A stretch of DNA of 64,000 nt from Alteromonas sp. BL110. GTDB lineage: Bacteria; Pseudomonadota; Gammaproteobacteria; Enterobacterales; Alteromonadaceae. The stretch is taken from the NCBI RefSeq assembly GCF_003443615.1, contig NZ_CP031967.1, positions 2,480,001 through 2,544,000 on the forward strand. Direction: 5' to 3'. Shown piece by piece: positions 27,320 to 36,308 of the stretch (positions within the stretch are counted from its first letter, which is position 1; the number at the start of each line of letters is the position of its first letter). Made by a program: the position numbers and the translations under genes. The notes under the pieces were generated by a model, which searched no databases, was not told where the DNA came from, and saw only the letters and a list, made by a program, of their open reading frames with translations.

Positions 27320-27871
27320 TTAATGATCGGTAGCGAGGTTGGTTGCCATAGTTGAAAGTAAATTTGCCAGTGTTTTTCTGTCGGTTTTACTCTCTGAAAG
27401 CTCGCTGGTTACCTGCTGAAGCTTTTCTAACAACTCTTGATGACGCTTGCTAAACAAGTTGTCGAGCGACTCCAATTCTTTCACTACATGAGCTTCTAAG
27501 GCGTCGTTGTCGCTTTTCGCTGATGTTTCAGCAATTTCTAACTCGCTTTGAAGTTTGTCAGTTGTGTGTTGAAGCTGCTCTTGTACGTTACTGTTGTTGT
27601 CATTAGCACTGGCTAACTGATTGGAGAGCTCCGTGATCTGATCATCAATAAGTTTACGTATATCGTTGAACTGATTATCAAGATGTGTGTTTAATTTAGC
27701 AAAGCTATCATTGACTCGTGACTCAAGGGCAGAAAGATCTGCGCGGAAAGCACGGTTTGTTTGCCCAAATAATATTTCTCTAAGTTGAGCAAGTTCGTCT
27801 GCTGGTTGAGGAGCGTTCTGCGCTTCGTTAACGCTTTGCGCTTGCTGATCCTTCGGCTTCTTGTCCGCCAT
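27320..27871 (-). CDS. Coiled-coil protein sharing the LRE-LL-G motif, first gene of the GTPase operon
   Basis: 183 aa, soluble, acidic and almost wholly helical. After a disordered Gln/Ala-rich start comes LAQLREILFG (about 28-37), closely matching LEKVRELLIG of the next protein. The rest is predicted coiled coil with heptads (about 45-175, e.g. LESRVNDSFAKLNTHLD and ELLEKLQQVTSELSES). GGAG lies 9 bases before the ATG. Only 3 bases separate its stop from the OmpA-like gene. It could bind the OmpA-like protein through the shared motif; that is inference. Confidence 0.75.
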   Translation of the reverse strand: MADKKPKDQQAQSVNEAQNAPQPADELAQLREILFGQTNRAFRADLSALESRVNDSFAKLNTHLDNQFNDIRKLIDDQITELSNQLASANDNNSNVQEQLQHTTDKLQSELEIAETSAKSDNDALEAHVVKELESLDNLFSKRHQELLEKLQQVTSELSESKTDRKTLANLLSTMATNLATDH

Positions 27872-28173
27872 AAAATGTCTCCGGAAGGTGCAGTACTTAT
27901 GCTTTTAATTGCGAGTAATCTGCGATCACATTTTTACTTGTGCTAATAATTACGGTTATTACTTTATACAATAGCCGCTAATCGCTAACTTTGAAATACG
28001 CTAAAAGCATAATAGTGGTAAATACCCAGATAAAAGCCAACGTAAAAAACGCAACTTTTTCAGCAGGTTGTTATTAGTAGGCTTTATTAAATGGTACGTA
28101 ACGTACCATTTAATGAAGCGGGTTAAGCCGGTGACGTAGACTTTTACAATTGATGAGATGCTAAGGGTGTTAA
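27872..28173 (-). other. Intergenic region upstream of the GTPase operon
   Basis: 302 bases between the glycosyltransferase operon end and the GTPase operon start. It holds the long inverted repeat at 28081-28119 (listed separately) and AT-rich sequence near 27950-27980 that could carry the operon promoter. No ORF was recognised. Confidence 0.5.
28081..28119. repeat. Long near-perfect inverted repeat
   Basis: Arms of 19 bases around a single central A (28100), one mismatch. The inner arm is ATTAAATGGTACGT, its partner ACGTACCATTTAAT. It lies 54 bases past the last glycosyltransferase stop and about 210 bases upstream of the GTPase operon. No T-run follows on the minus strand, so it is not a textbook terminator; operator or mobile-element remnant are the alternatives. 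Confidence 0.85.
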
Positions 28174-29010
28174 CTAATAAGGTTTCGTAGAAAGTGCTAA
28201 CTCTATATCTAACTGATGCGGCAATCGCAAAACGTTAAACACATGCTGGGTTTCATCGAAAGTCACATAATTTCTTTTGCAAAACTCCTTTAACCATGAA
28301 TACATCGGAAAGTATCCATGTTTTTGATAAAAAAGATTAGCGTTCTCGACAATGGCTTCTAAATAATTGAGCGGGGGTGTATATTTAAAGTGATATTGAT
28401 GTAACACCTCGTCATTTATAAGAATAAAAGCGAAGTTCTGTTTATTAAATCGCTCTGCAAAGTCGGTATCTTCACCTCCATAACCTGTAAATTTTTCGTC
28501 AAAGCCACCAATGGCGTAAAAATCATCTTTACGCAGTGCGAATACAAGTGACCAAAACTTCTTGTGAGGCAAGGGCGTATTTGCTTCTAGCTTTGCCCGC
28601 TTAGGATGAGAAAGAGCGTCTTGTTCAATTTGGGGGTACAAGCCAGACAAAGGAATGTAAGGGAGGTATCTTGCATATGCAGAGGTAATCGTTTTGTCCC
28701 TGAGACCGGTTAGTAATCCCTCAAGAAGAGTAGGACTACATATACAGTCAACATCCAGGAATACCACATGTTCATATGACGTACTTTCAAATCCCAAATT
28801 TCGAGCCTTAGCTAAGGGAAGTTCACCCTTTTCTAAGTAAAGCTGTTTGATGTTTAGTTCTTCGTCTTCAACGCGGGCGTTCTGTGTTTCCTTTTCCATC
28901 CAAACTATTACGATCTCACTCGGGACTATTGTGCTCTGTTTAATACTTTCAAGCATGTTTTCGAGTTGTTTTTTTCTACCCTTTACGAGTGTAACCACAG
29001 AAAAACTCAT
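28174..29010 (-). CDS. Glycosyltransferase family 2 protein
   Basis: GT-A fold enzyme of 278 aa. MSFSVVTLVKGRKKQLENML is the nucleotide-sugar N-terminus, VVFLDVDC holds the DXD metal motif, and GGFDEKFTGYGGEDTDF is the acceptor/catalytic ED motif of the galactosyltransferase-like branch. It is the last gene of the operon; its ATG overlaps the stop of the upstream gene by 4 bases. Substrate unknown. Confidence 0.88.
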   Translation of the reverse strand: MSFSVVTLVKGRKKQLENMLESIKQSTIVPSEIVIVWMEKETQNARVEDEELNIKQLYLEKGELPLAKARNLGFESTSYEHVVFLDVDCICSPTLLEGLLTGLRDKTITSAYARYLPYIPLSGLYPQIEQDALSHPKRAKLEANTPLPHKKFWSLVFALRKDDFYAIGGFDEKFTGYGGEDTDFAERFNKQNFAFILINDEVLHQYHFKYTPPLNYLEAIVENANLFYQKHGYFPMYSWLKEFCKRNYVTFDETQHVFNVLRLPHQLDIELALSTKPY

Positions 29011-30050
29011 AAAAAATGCTCCCTTATTAAATCTTCAAAGCTTTGTTCCCACTGAGATGAAGAGCCTGTATCAGACATATTGTTAATAATGTCAGTCTTT
29101 GTATCGTCCGAGGCTTTTAGCGCCTTGATGATATTTTCTTCGTGAGCCAGCTCAGCTTTTGGCAAGTGAACAGCTGCATTAATTTCAGATAATTTTATCG
29201 CCTTAGCGGTTTGTTCTTCATAGGGACGTGTCTCTGGAATAACAATAAGCTTCTTACCGGCTGCGAGCAGTTCACAAAGGGTATTATTTCCCCCGCTGCA
29301 AAAAATTGTTTCGGTGTTCGCAGTGCAAGTAATATCGCTCACATGTTGATGGTAAGTAATATTGTCTAAATGATGAAGATGATGACGTTCACTTCCAATT
29401 ACTGTTATGGGCAGCCCCATTGGCAATATAGCCTCGCATATTGCGTTAATAACTTCATGGTCGCTGTGAACAATACTTATGCCGTTGTGCTGGTGCGCAG
29501 AGTTATTTTTACTATTGGTAAGACTCCCTAAAAAGCGTGTTTTGTTGAAAAAAGCATAATCATCAGCCTCTAGCTGCCGAGGGTAGGGAGCGTATAAAGC
29601 ATTCGCACACTGGTATGCAAAAACTTGGGTGGGGTCGATAGATATATCTCCCGAGTGTCGCTGCATTAAAACGGGTATACCTGCACCGCGAGCGTAAATA
29701 GTCAGTTCGGCCGAAACATCGCTTATAAAACCATCATAAGCCTCTTTTTGCAGATGATTTACAAAGAAACTGGCGCGTAGGGTAGATTGCGCAGACAAAG
29801 GAACGCCTTCAAATGCAGTATCGAAAGTGCGCTTTTTACCTGGACCGGACGAAGACCATTTCGACGGCAAAATAACAATTTTCCGTTCTGGTAACGCACA
29901 CCTCACTGCCGGTAAAAAGTCATCTTGCGCGATAATTAATGTAACGTGAGCAAACTTTTCAATAATAGGGATCAGCAGCTGCGCCCGTGATAAATGACCT
30001 TTGCCATGATGGTGTATGTATAAAAGGACTTTAAGTTTTGGCTTGTTCAT
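29007..30050 (-). CDS. MurG-like (GT28-type) glycosyltransferase
   Basis: 347 aa from the ATG at 30050; a longer frame to 30149 runs inside the upstream gene. The N-terminus VLLYIHHHGKGHLSRA is a GT-B nucleotide/acceptor loop, as in MurG and MGD synthases. The C-terminal donor loop is FCSGGNNTLCELLAAGKKLIVIPETRPYEEQ. It overlaps the upstream gene by 20 bases. It may add a sugar to a lipid or surface glycan. Confidence 0.8.
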   Translation of the reverse strand: MNKPKLKVLLYIHHHGKGHLSRAQLLIPIIEKFAHVTLIIAQDDFLPAVRCALPERKIVILPSKWSSSGPGKKRTFDTAFEGVPLSAQSTLRASFFVNHLQKEAYDGFISDVSAELTIYARGAGIPVLMQRHSGDISIDPTQVFAYQCANALYAPYPRQLEADDYAFFNKTRFLGSLTNSKNNSAHQHNGISIVHSDHEVINAICEAILPMGLPITVIGSERHHLHHLDNITYHQHVSDITCTANTETIFCSGGNNTLCELLAAGKKLIVIPETRPYEEQTAKAIKLSEINAAVHLPKAELAHEENIIKALKASDDTKTDIINNMSDTGSSSQWEQSFEDLIREHFL

Positions 30051-31071
30051 AAATGCGCTCGTATGCCTTAACAGTATTGGAGATATCAAATTTTCGGGCT
30101 GCTTTTTGGCACTGACTTGGCGATATACTGGCTGCTTCCCGATAGGCACTTAGTAGTGATTCTACGTCCTCAAAATCTATGGTTTGGGTCAAAGGAGGCA
30201 CACGAAGCTCACTGGGTATCGCTTGGGTTGTTCCAATAACTGGCGTACCCATCGCTAGTGACTCCAGTGTTACTAAGCCAAAGGGTTCCTTCCAAAGCGA
30301 AGTAATAAAGAGGGCGCGAGCTTCAGAGATCCTTTCATAGAGTACTTGCTGTGGTAGATGCCCTCCGTATTTTATATTGGCATCCAATAATGGTGCGATA
30401 TCGTTGTTGAAGTGTGTTTCATCGCTAATTGGACCGTAAAGTATCAACGAAAGATTAAGCTGCTTCGCCGCGCGAATGGCGGCTACGGGATTCTTCTCTT
30501 TACACAGCCTGCCTACCCATACTAAATCACTCTTTTTATTTGACGCTGCAGGAGGCAGTCGTGAGAGGTCAATACCATTTTGTACAACTTCTAGCGGCGT
30601 AGCTATAGCTGAACGCCATTCATTAGCTAAGCGTTGTGATACCGCGACATAAATGTCGTCACTTCGCATACTATTTAATTTATGCGTAAGCGCTAGTCGG
30701 TCGGAAAGGGGGCTGTGAAGCGTTACAACGTTGCGTCTTTGATGAAAGTAAGCAAATTCAAACATGGCGTGATAGTAGCTATGGAAATGAATGACGTCGT
30801 AATCATCAGCATTAAAAAGCCCAAATTGAGCAGCCTGATATAGCTTCTGGCCTTCTGTTTCGCTAGTAATGGCATCAGTCATACGAAAAGCCGACTCTTG
30901 AAGCTGAAGCGTATTAAACCTGTTGTCTTCGTCGGCATCTTTACATAGAACATCTACCTGATGTCCCTCATTAGCCATACCGTTTGCCAGGCTTACGACA
31001 AATGACTCTGTCCCTCCTTTAAAGGGCTCTCTTAGCGATACTATGGGGCTTGTAACCATTAAAATTTTCAT
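30031..31071 (-). CDS. Glycosyltransferase family 4 protein
   Basis: GT-B fold retaining enzyme of 346 aa. The N-terminal loop FKGGTESFVVSLANGMANEGH and the donor-site EX7E motif EPFGLVTLE define family 4. LVWVGRLCKEKNP is the usual linker start of the second Rossmann domain. Operon neighbours overlap at both ends. Acceptor unknown. Confidence 0.9.
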   Translation of the reverse strand: MKILMVTSPIVSLREPFKGGTESFVVSLANGMANEGHQVDVLCKDADEDNRFNTLQLQESAFRMTDAITSETEGQKLYQAAQFGLFNADDYDVIHFHSYYHAMFEFAYFHQRRNVVTLHSPLSDRLALTHKLNSMRSDDIYVAVSQRLANEWRSAIATPLEVVQNGIDLSRLPPAASNKKSDLVWVGRLCKEKNPVAAIRAAKQLNLSLILYGPISDETHFNNDIAPLLDANIKYGGHLPQQVLYERISEARALFITSLWKEPFGLVTLESLAMGTPVIGTTQAIPSELRVPPLTQTIDFEDVESLLSAYREAASISPSQCQKAARKFDISNTVKAYERIYEQAKT

Positions 31072-32093
31072 GAGACCTGCCCCAATTTATCTAAATAAGC
31101 GGAACACATGGTATCGAGTGGAAACCGTTGGGCGCGATGGACGACATCTTGACTGTGTTTATCTAAAGAAGCACCGATAGCTTCGGCAAGGCTTTCAACA
31201 TTGTTACCTCGCGCTAAAACACCACCTTCTTTAGATACGACTTCGGGAAATGCCCCTCGGTTAAAAGCGGCTACGGGCGTACCCGTTGCCATGGCCTCTA
31301 CAGTAGAAAGGCCAAAGGGTTCGTCCCAGCGTACGCCAAAAATCGCCGCCCGTGATTTTTTTAACTGGCTTTGTAACTCCATATGATCCAAATGACCTAG
31401 GTAGTTCACTCCTTTGCCTAAGAATGGCGATATCTTTTCCTCGAAATACTTTTGATCATAGATAGGGCCGGCAATATTGAGTTCTATGTCTACAAGGTTG
31501 GCTGCCTTAATCGCGAGGTCGAAACCTTTAGAAGGAACAATTCTGCCAAAACTAAATAGCTGGTCCTTTGTTTGTTTCTTACCTTCCCATTGTGATAGCT
31601 CAATGCCATTGTAAATGACGTCTATCGTGTCGTTGATGTAGGGTTGCCACGCTTCTGCAACGCTATAGGAAACGGCATTGTAATGAACAAAAGGAGATAG
31701 AGAAGAGAGTTCGGCTGATGCTTTGAGCCGGCTATAAGGTGGCGTATGCAAGGTAGTAAGCATCGGGATATCGTATTTGCATGCCCAAACAGTTGGAATG
31801 GGGCTGATAGCATTGTTGTGAACAGCGTCAAACCCTTTAAGCAGTATATCGTTCATAACCTTAAGCAAGAAATCATTCTCTATTAGTTCGGGATATTGCT
31901 TGTGTGCTTTGGTATCGAACGGAAATGTTACAAGTTCAGCAGTGCCTTGTATTTGAGAGCCCGGGTGCGCATAAACGGTGACATCTGCATGCGAACAATA
32001 ATGCGGAATTAAAGATGCAATAAATGCTTCAAGTCCCCCTGGAAAAGGCGATTTAATGGGAAAGCGTGGATGTGCGATGATGGCTATTTTCAT
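31068..32093 (-). CDS. Glycosyltransferase family 4 protein
   Basis: 341 aa, GT-B. FPGGLEAFIASLIPHY is the N-terminal acceptor loop, LFSFGRIVPSKGFDLAI starts the donor domain and EPFGLSTVE is the EX7E motif. It resembles but is not a close copy of the next gene. The 4-base overlap with both neighbours suggests translational coupling. Confidence 0.9.
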   Translation of the reverse strand: MKIAIIAHPRFPIKSPFPGGLEAFIASLIPHYCSHADVTVYAHPGSQIQGTAELVTFPFDTKAHKQYPELIENDFLLKVMNDILLKGFDAVHNNAISPIPTVWACKYDIPMLTTLHTPPYSRLKASAELSSLSPFVHYNAVSYSVAEAWQPYINDTIDVIYNGIELSQWEGKKQTKDQLFSFGRIVPSKGFDLAIKAANLVDIELNIAGPIYDQKYFEEKISPFLGKGVNYLGHLDHMELQSQLKKSRAAIFGVRWDEPFGLSTVEAMATGTPVAAFNRGAFPEVVSKEGGVLARGNNVESLAEAIGASLDKHSQDVVHRAQRFPLDTMCSAYLDKLGQVS

Positions 32094-32656
32094 GCGCTCA
32101 TTTCTCTGCCATGACCAATTTTATGGAGTATGACTTCGGCAAATGTTTCGGGGCGTTGTTTGTCGTATGCGCGTTTTAAAAGTTTCCAGTCGGCGCTGGC
32201 TGTGTCTTCGAACGGCAATAATTCTTTAAGAAAGGTATGGTCAAATACGCAGGTCTCTAAAGGACGTTGGTGATCCCGTTTTACTTGAAGCTGACCATCA
32301 AATTTGTGGGGCGTAACTGCAAACCCACGCCAAGAAGCGGTCGCTACTTTTGCGGTTACTGATTCGTTGAAAACATCGTCATCAGTTCTAAAGACTACTC
32401 GTCCGCTGGAAACAGTTGTGAGTGCTAAGTTATAAGCCGTGAACCTTGAGTTCTTATCGTTTTCTAAGTAAGTAACCTTCGAAGGAATACGCTCCAAAGT
32501 ATTTTTATATATATCCTTATCTTTATATTCTTGGGGCGAGTTATCAACAAGAATAATATTTGCAGTGGGCACAGATAAAAGCAGCCTTTCAATATTCTGT
32601 AAGGCAGATTCAATCATTTCATAAGTAACAAAAATAGCGCTTAATTGATGTCCCAT
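32090..32656 (-). CDS. Short family 2-like glycosyltransferase
   Basis: 188 aa, shorter than normal GT2 enzymes. AIFVTYEMIESALQNIERLL...IILVDNS is the nucleotide-binding start and VVFRTDDDV holds a DXD-type metal site. The acceptor half is compact; no membrane segment is seen. It starts 6 bases after the small ORF and overlaps the GT4 gene by 4 bases. Confidence 0.78.
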   Translation of the reverse strand: MGHQLSAIFVTYEMIESALQNIERLLLSVPTANIILVDNSPQEYKDKDIYKNTLERIPSKVTYLENDKNSRFTAYNLALTTVSSGRVVFRTDDDVFNESVTAKVATASWRGFAVTPHKFDGQLQVKRDHQRPLETCVFDHTFLKELLPFEDTASADWKLLKRAYDKQRPETFAEVILHKIGHGREMSA

Positions 32657-32662
32657 ATCAAC

Positions 32663-32806
32663 CTACTTATGAAGTTGGTCTTTTAAATGACGTAGTTTTA
32701 ACTCTAATTTCAAACGTTCTGAAATTTTCCAGTAAGGCAGCTTCTTCAATAGCTTTTCAGACTTTGTTAACTCAGAACTAATTTTCGATGAACTCAAAAA
32801 TACCAT
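32663..32806 (-). CDS. Small basic helical ORF at the head of the glycosyltransferase operon
   Basis: 47 aa (start chosen at the ATG with AGAAGGA 7 bases upstream; the frame could begin 13 codons earlier). It is Lys/Leu/Ser rich (KSEKLLKKLPYWKISERLKLELKLRHL) and probably one amphipathic helix. Its stop lies inside the ribosome binding region of the next gene. No family recognised; it may be a real small protein or a leader. Confidence 0.45.
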   Translation of the reverse strand: MVFLSSSKISSELTKSEKLLKKLPYWKISERLKLELKLRHLKDQLHK

Positions 32807-33099
32807 GCGAATATCCTTCTCATATAAGGTAGTAAATACGGTCAATGCTTTAACTACACCTTGAAGGTAAAAAGCTGCAATAGATAGCGTTAGTGTGGAT
32901 GACTAAAGCAATAGGTGTGCCTACTACATAAGTTGGAGATAAGCCTTTAAATAAGCGGGGTTAACTGCGAGTATGGCTATATGCGGAAACTATGGGATGA
33001 AAATGTTTCAGCAGGCAAGGAATAATTACAGAAGCTATAAATATTAAGTTGATGATCTGATTTACTTGAGAGTAGATAAAAATAACAAAGGGATAAAGG

Positions 33100-34683
33100 A
33101 TGATTGTCATGGAAAATCATTTTCACAAAGATTTAATGCAAAGAAAAATAGCGGTAATTGGCGCGGGTCCTACTACTCTTTATTTTCTTTGCACATTGCT
33201 AGAAAAAAATGTTTTTCCGAAGTCGATAGTGATATTTGAAAAACATGCTGAGCCAGGAAAGGGGACGCCATTTAGAAATGAAAATGCTAACCCTAATTTA
33301 CTATCTAACTTAAAAGAAAGTGAGATCCCTAAGCTTAACATCTCGTTTTCCACCTGGATTCGTGATGTATATGATAAAGATAAGGTTTCATCAACACTAA
33401 ACGCTTTTATTTCGGACGCTGACGATTCTAACAGTTCAAGAAACCAGGTTATTCCAAGAGGAGTATTAGGAGAGTATCTAAGTTTTTGTTTTAAACGAGT
33501 AGTTCAGTGTCTAAAGGAAGCTGGTTCAGACGTCGCTGTGCAAATTCGCACAGGGGTTAAATCCGTTATTATAGAGAATCAACAATTTACCGTTGAAACA
33601 GACAAAGGAAGGTACTCAGGGTTCCACCGTGTGGTGGTGAATATGGGCAGTGATCTATGTTCGAAAGATAAACTCGATGATGCACTTTGGGCTTATCCTC
33701 CAAGGCAATATACTCGGGAAGATAAAGGTGAATTTATAATTGATGGTATGTCATTAACGGCCATTGATGCCGCTTTATCTATTGCTAGGGCTAAAGGGCA
33801 GTTCAATCATACCGAGAGTGGTCTTGAATATCAGAGTAACCACAACTTTAAAATACTAATGCGCTCACGTACAGGTGTGTTTCCGAAAGTTTGGTATAAC
33901 AGCGATGTTGTCGCCGATTACATAAAAAGATTAGATGCTAACTGTGCAATTGATGTTAGTAATGTTGAAAGCTTCTATCGTCACAAGTTATTGCCTCTTT
34001 TTAAACAAAGCATGCCGAAAATTTATCAACAGATAAAAGAGATGTCTTTTGCTGAATGTCTGACATTTCTAAACCAGCGAACAGGGCAAGTTCATCCTAT
34101 TTTAAAGCTTAAAGCAGAACTACTTTCTTTAGCCGATGAGAGTCGCCAATCAGACTGGCCTGCTGTTATAGCAGCGGGTATAAATCACATTCAGCAATCC
34201 CCCTTGTTACTTAATGATTTTCTTGCTCATCATCAAGATATAAAGTCGCAGCTCTCGGCGAGTTTTGCCTCGATTCCGTTAGAAAGTGCAAATCGGATTA
34301 TCGCATTATATGACAACGGCGTGCTCAATTTCGAAAAGGCTGAAGGCGAAACGGCAGCGGACAATGGTAATTCAGACGCGATAAGAATTGACGCTAAAGG
34401 TGTAATCGAATGTGAAGATAAGCTAGCAAAACTTAAAGGTTTATTAGTTTTTAGTGGAGCAGATAACAAAAAAAAATCGCTCACAGATGTCGACAAATGG
34501 TCAGTTGCTGAAAATCACGAGTTAATACTAAACGGCAAGCCTACTCATATTTATGTAGGAAGCGCTTTTGCAACACCTTGGTACATCAATATCCCGGGTC
34601 TGGAAACTTGTGCTAACTTTGGAAAGCAAATTGCCCAGCAGTTCGCCCAAGATGATGTTTACGAAGAAGCGGTAGGCGAATAA
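33100..34683 (+). CDS. FAD/NAD(P)-binding protein (NAD_binding_9-like)
   Basis: 527 aa. After a short polar start, IAVIGAGPTTLYFLCTLLEK is a dinucleotide-binding beta-alpha-beta unit with GxGxxx(T/G), and IVIFEKHAEPGKGTPF the FAD ribose segment. The layout fits the FAD-NAD(P)-binding family found near amine or hydroxamate metabolism and of unknown substrate. FIIDGMSLTAIDAALSIA is a second nucleotide-site-like stretch. The stop TAA shares its last base with the ATG of the following gene, so the two are translationally coupled. The gene is AT-rich compared with its neighbours. Confidence 0.75.
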   Translation: MIVMENHFHKDLMQRKIAVIGAGPTTLYFLCTLLEKNVFPKSIVIFEKHAEPGKGTPFRNENANPNLLSNLKESEIPKLNISFSTWIRDVYDKDKVSSTLNAFISDADDSNSSRNQVIPRGVLGEYLSFCFKRVVQCLKEAGSDVAVQIRTGVKSVIIENQQFTVETDKGRYSGFHRVVVNMGSDLCSKDKLDDALWAYPPRQYTREDKGEFIIDGMSLTAIDAALSIARAKGQFNHTESGLEYQSNHNFKILMRSRTGVFPKVWYNSDVVADYIKRLDANCAIDVSNVESFYRHKLLPLFKQSMPKIYQQIKEMSFAECLTFLNQRTGQVHPILKLKAELLSLADESRQSDWPAVIAAGINHIQQSPLLLNDFLAHHQDIKSQLSASFASIPLESANRIIALYDNGVLNFEKAEGETAADNGNSDAIRIDAKGVIECEDKLAKLKGLLVFSGADNKKKSLTDVDKWSVAENHELILNGKPTHIYVGSAFATPWYINIPGLETCANFGKQIAQQFAQDDVYEEAVGE

Positions 34684-35114
34684 TGTTACTCTTTGCGTGC
34701 GTTCTCTTTATGCTTTTCAGTGCCATAGAAATAATAATGTTTCACTACTGGGGCTTAAGAACCATTACTCGTTTTTCAAAGCGCTTTTCTTCTCATTTCA
34801 TGATGAGTATATCGGTAGTAGGGTGCCTTTTTCTCATTCACCTTGTCGAAATTGCCTGGTATAGCTTGATGGTGTATTTCGCCTATGAAGTATGGGGAGT
34901 AAATGGATTTCAAGGCGATGTAAGTTTATCCATAGATGATTACGTTCATATTGCGGCCAGTAGTTTTACCACTTTAGGTAGTTTGACCCACACACCGCAC
35001 AGTGAGTTGGCAATTATTATTGATTCAATCTCTCTTGTTGGTTTTATGATGCTGACCTGGTCGGCAACTTATTACTACAATATTTTCTCTAATTCTGAGC
35101 TTCGTGATAAATAA
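34683..35114 (+). CDS. Small membrane protein resembling a two-TM ion channel with a degenerate filter
   Basis: 143 aa with hydrophobic helices at about 1-20, 42-68 and 108-134. Between the last two lies SIDDYVHIAASSFTTLGSLT, in the place where small bacterial potassium channels have a pore helix and TTLGYGD filter. TTLG is kept but YGD is replaced. The layout and SLVGFMMLTWSATYYYN after it match the ion-channel family. Ion selectivity, or even conduction, is therefore doubtful. It is coupled to the FAD-binding gene. Confidence 0.6.
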   Translation: MLLFACVLFMLFSAIEIIMFHYWGLRTITRFSKRFSSHFMMSISVVGCLFLIHLVEIAWYSLMVYFAYEVWGVNGFQGDVSLSIDDYVHIAASSFTTLGSLTHTPHSELAIIIDSISLVGFMMLTWSATYYYNIFSNSELRDK

Positions 35115-35240
35115 GTCAGGTGAAGGTCATGTTTATAATCTTGCCTGCTTTTGTTTTGGCACATAGCTAGGTAGAATGCGCATCGCCCAATTTTATGGCG
35201 CATTTTTGACCACGTTTTACAGATAAGAAAAGGTAACGCA

Positions 35241-36258
35241 GTGCTAATCACCCCCTTTAACCGAAGATTTTCTGTCGCTCCAATGCTGGATTGGACAGAC
35301 AGACATTGTCGCTACTTTTTACGATTAATGTCTAAGCACACGCTGCTTTACACTGAGATGGTCACTACAGGCGCGATTATTTACGGAAAAGGCGATTACC
35401 TTGGTTATAACCAAGAAGAACATCCAATTGCTGTTCAGCTAGGTGGTAGCGATCCCGCCGACATGGCTAAGTGTGCTGAATTATCGCAAGAGCGTGGCTA
35501 CGATGAAGTCAACATAAACGTAGGTTGCCCCAGTGATAGAGTTAAAAACGGCAGCTTCGGTGCCTGTTTGATGGCGCAACCTGAAGTGGTAGCTAGTTGC
35601 GTTAAGGCTATGCAAGCTGCAGTAGATATTCCCGTAACTGTAAAATGCCGTATTGGTATTGACGACATGGACGAAGATGAAGACTTTGCTCGTTTTATCG
35701 ATATAGTGGCAGACGCTGGCTGTGACACCTTTATTGTTCACGCAAGAAAAGCGTGGCTACAAGGTTTAAGCCCAAAAGAAAATCGAGAAATTCCGCCTTT
35801 AAATTACCCGAGGGTTCACAGACTAAAACAGGCGCGCCCTGAATTATCAATTAGCATTAACGGTGGTATTAAAACACTTGCTGAAACCCAGCAACAGCTA
35901 GAGAGCGTTGACGGTGTTATGGTAGGGCCGCGAGGTTTACGCAAACCCTTATATTATGTCTACCGTCGATACAGATATATTTGGTGATGCCGATGCACAG
36001 AGTCTGTCACGTCGTGAAATAGTACTTCAAATGCAGCGGTATATTGAGCGCCAAGATGACCCGTATTTCAAACCTTGGCATGCAGCTCGCCACATTCTGG
36101 GCCTTTATCAAGGGCAAGCGGGTGGACGCATTTGGCGAAGATACTTAAGCCAAAACGGTACAGGTAAGAATCCAGATCCTAATTTACTTCTAAATGCTTT
36201 AGATGCCGTAGAGAGCGCGCAAAAAGAAGTGGCCGAGTACAATAGCCAAAAAGGCTAA
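35241..36258 (+). pseudogene. dusA: tRNA-dihydrouridine synthase A, frameshifted
   Basis: FMN enzyme reducing uridines in the tRNA D-loop. Start GTG at 35241 (AAGGTAACGCA upstream). Family marks are [31 protein letters not shown] (catalytic Cys) and [10 protein letters not shown]. Frame 0 runs to 35987 but after VDGVMVG it turns to unrelated residues. Skipping one C at 35928 gives [19 protein letters not shown] and continues in another frame to 36258, with KPWHAARHILGLYQG as in DusA. The corrected length is about 338 aa. One extra base in the GGGCC run breaks the gene; a sequence error is possible. Confidence 0.9.
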
Positions 36259-36308
36259 CAACTTAGTGCTTTTGACCAAAGTTTAATATTTGTTCAATTG
36301 TTACCAAG

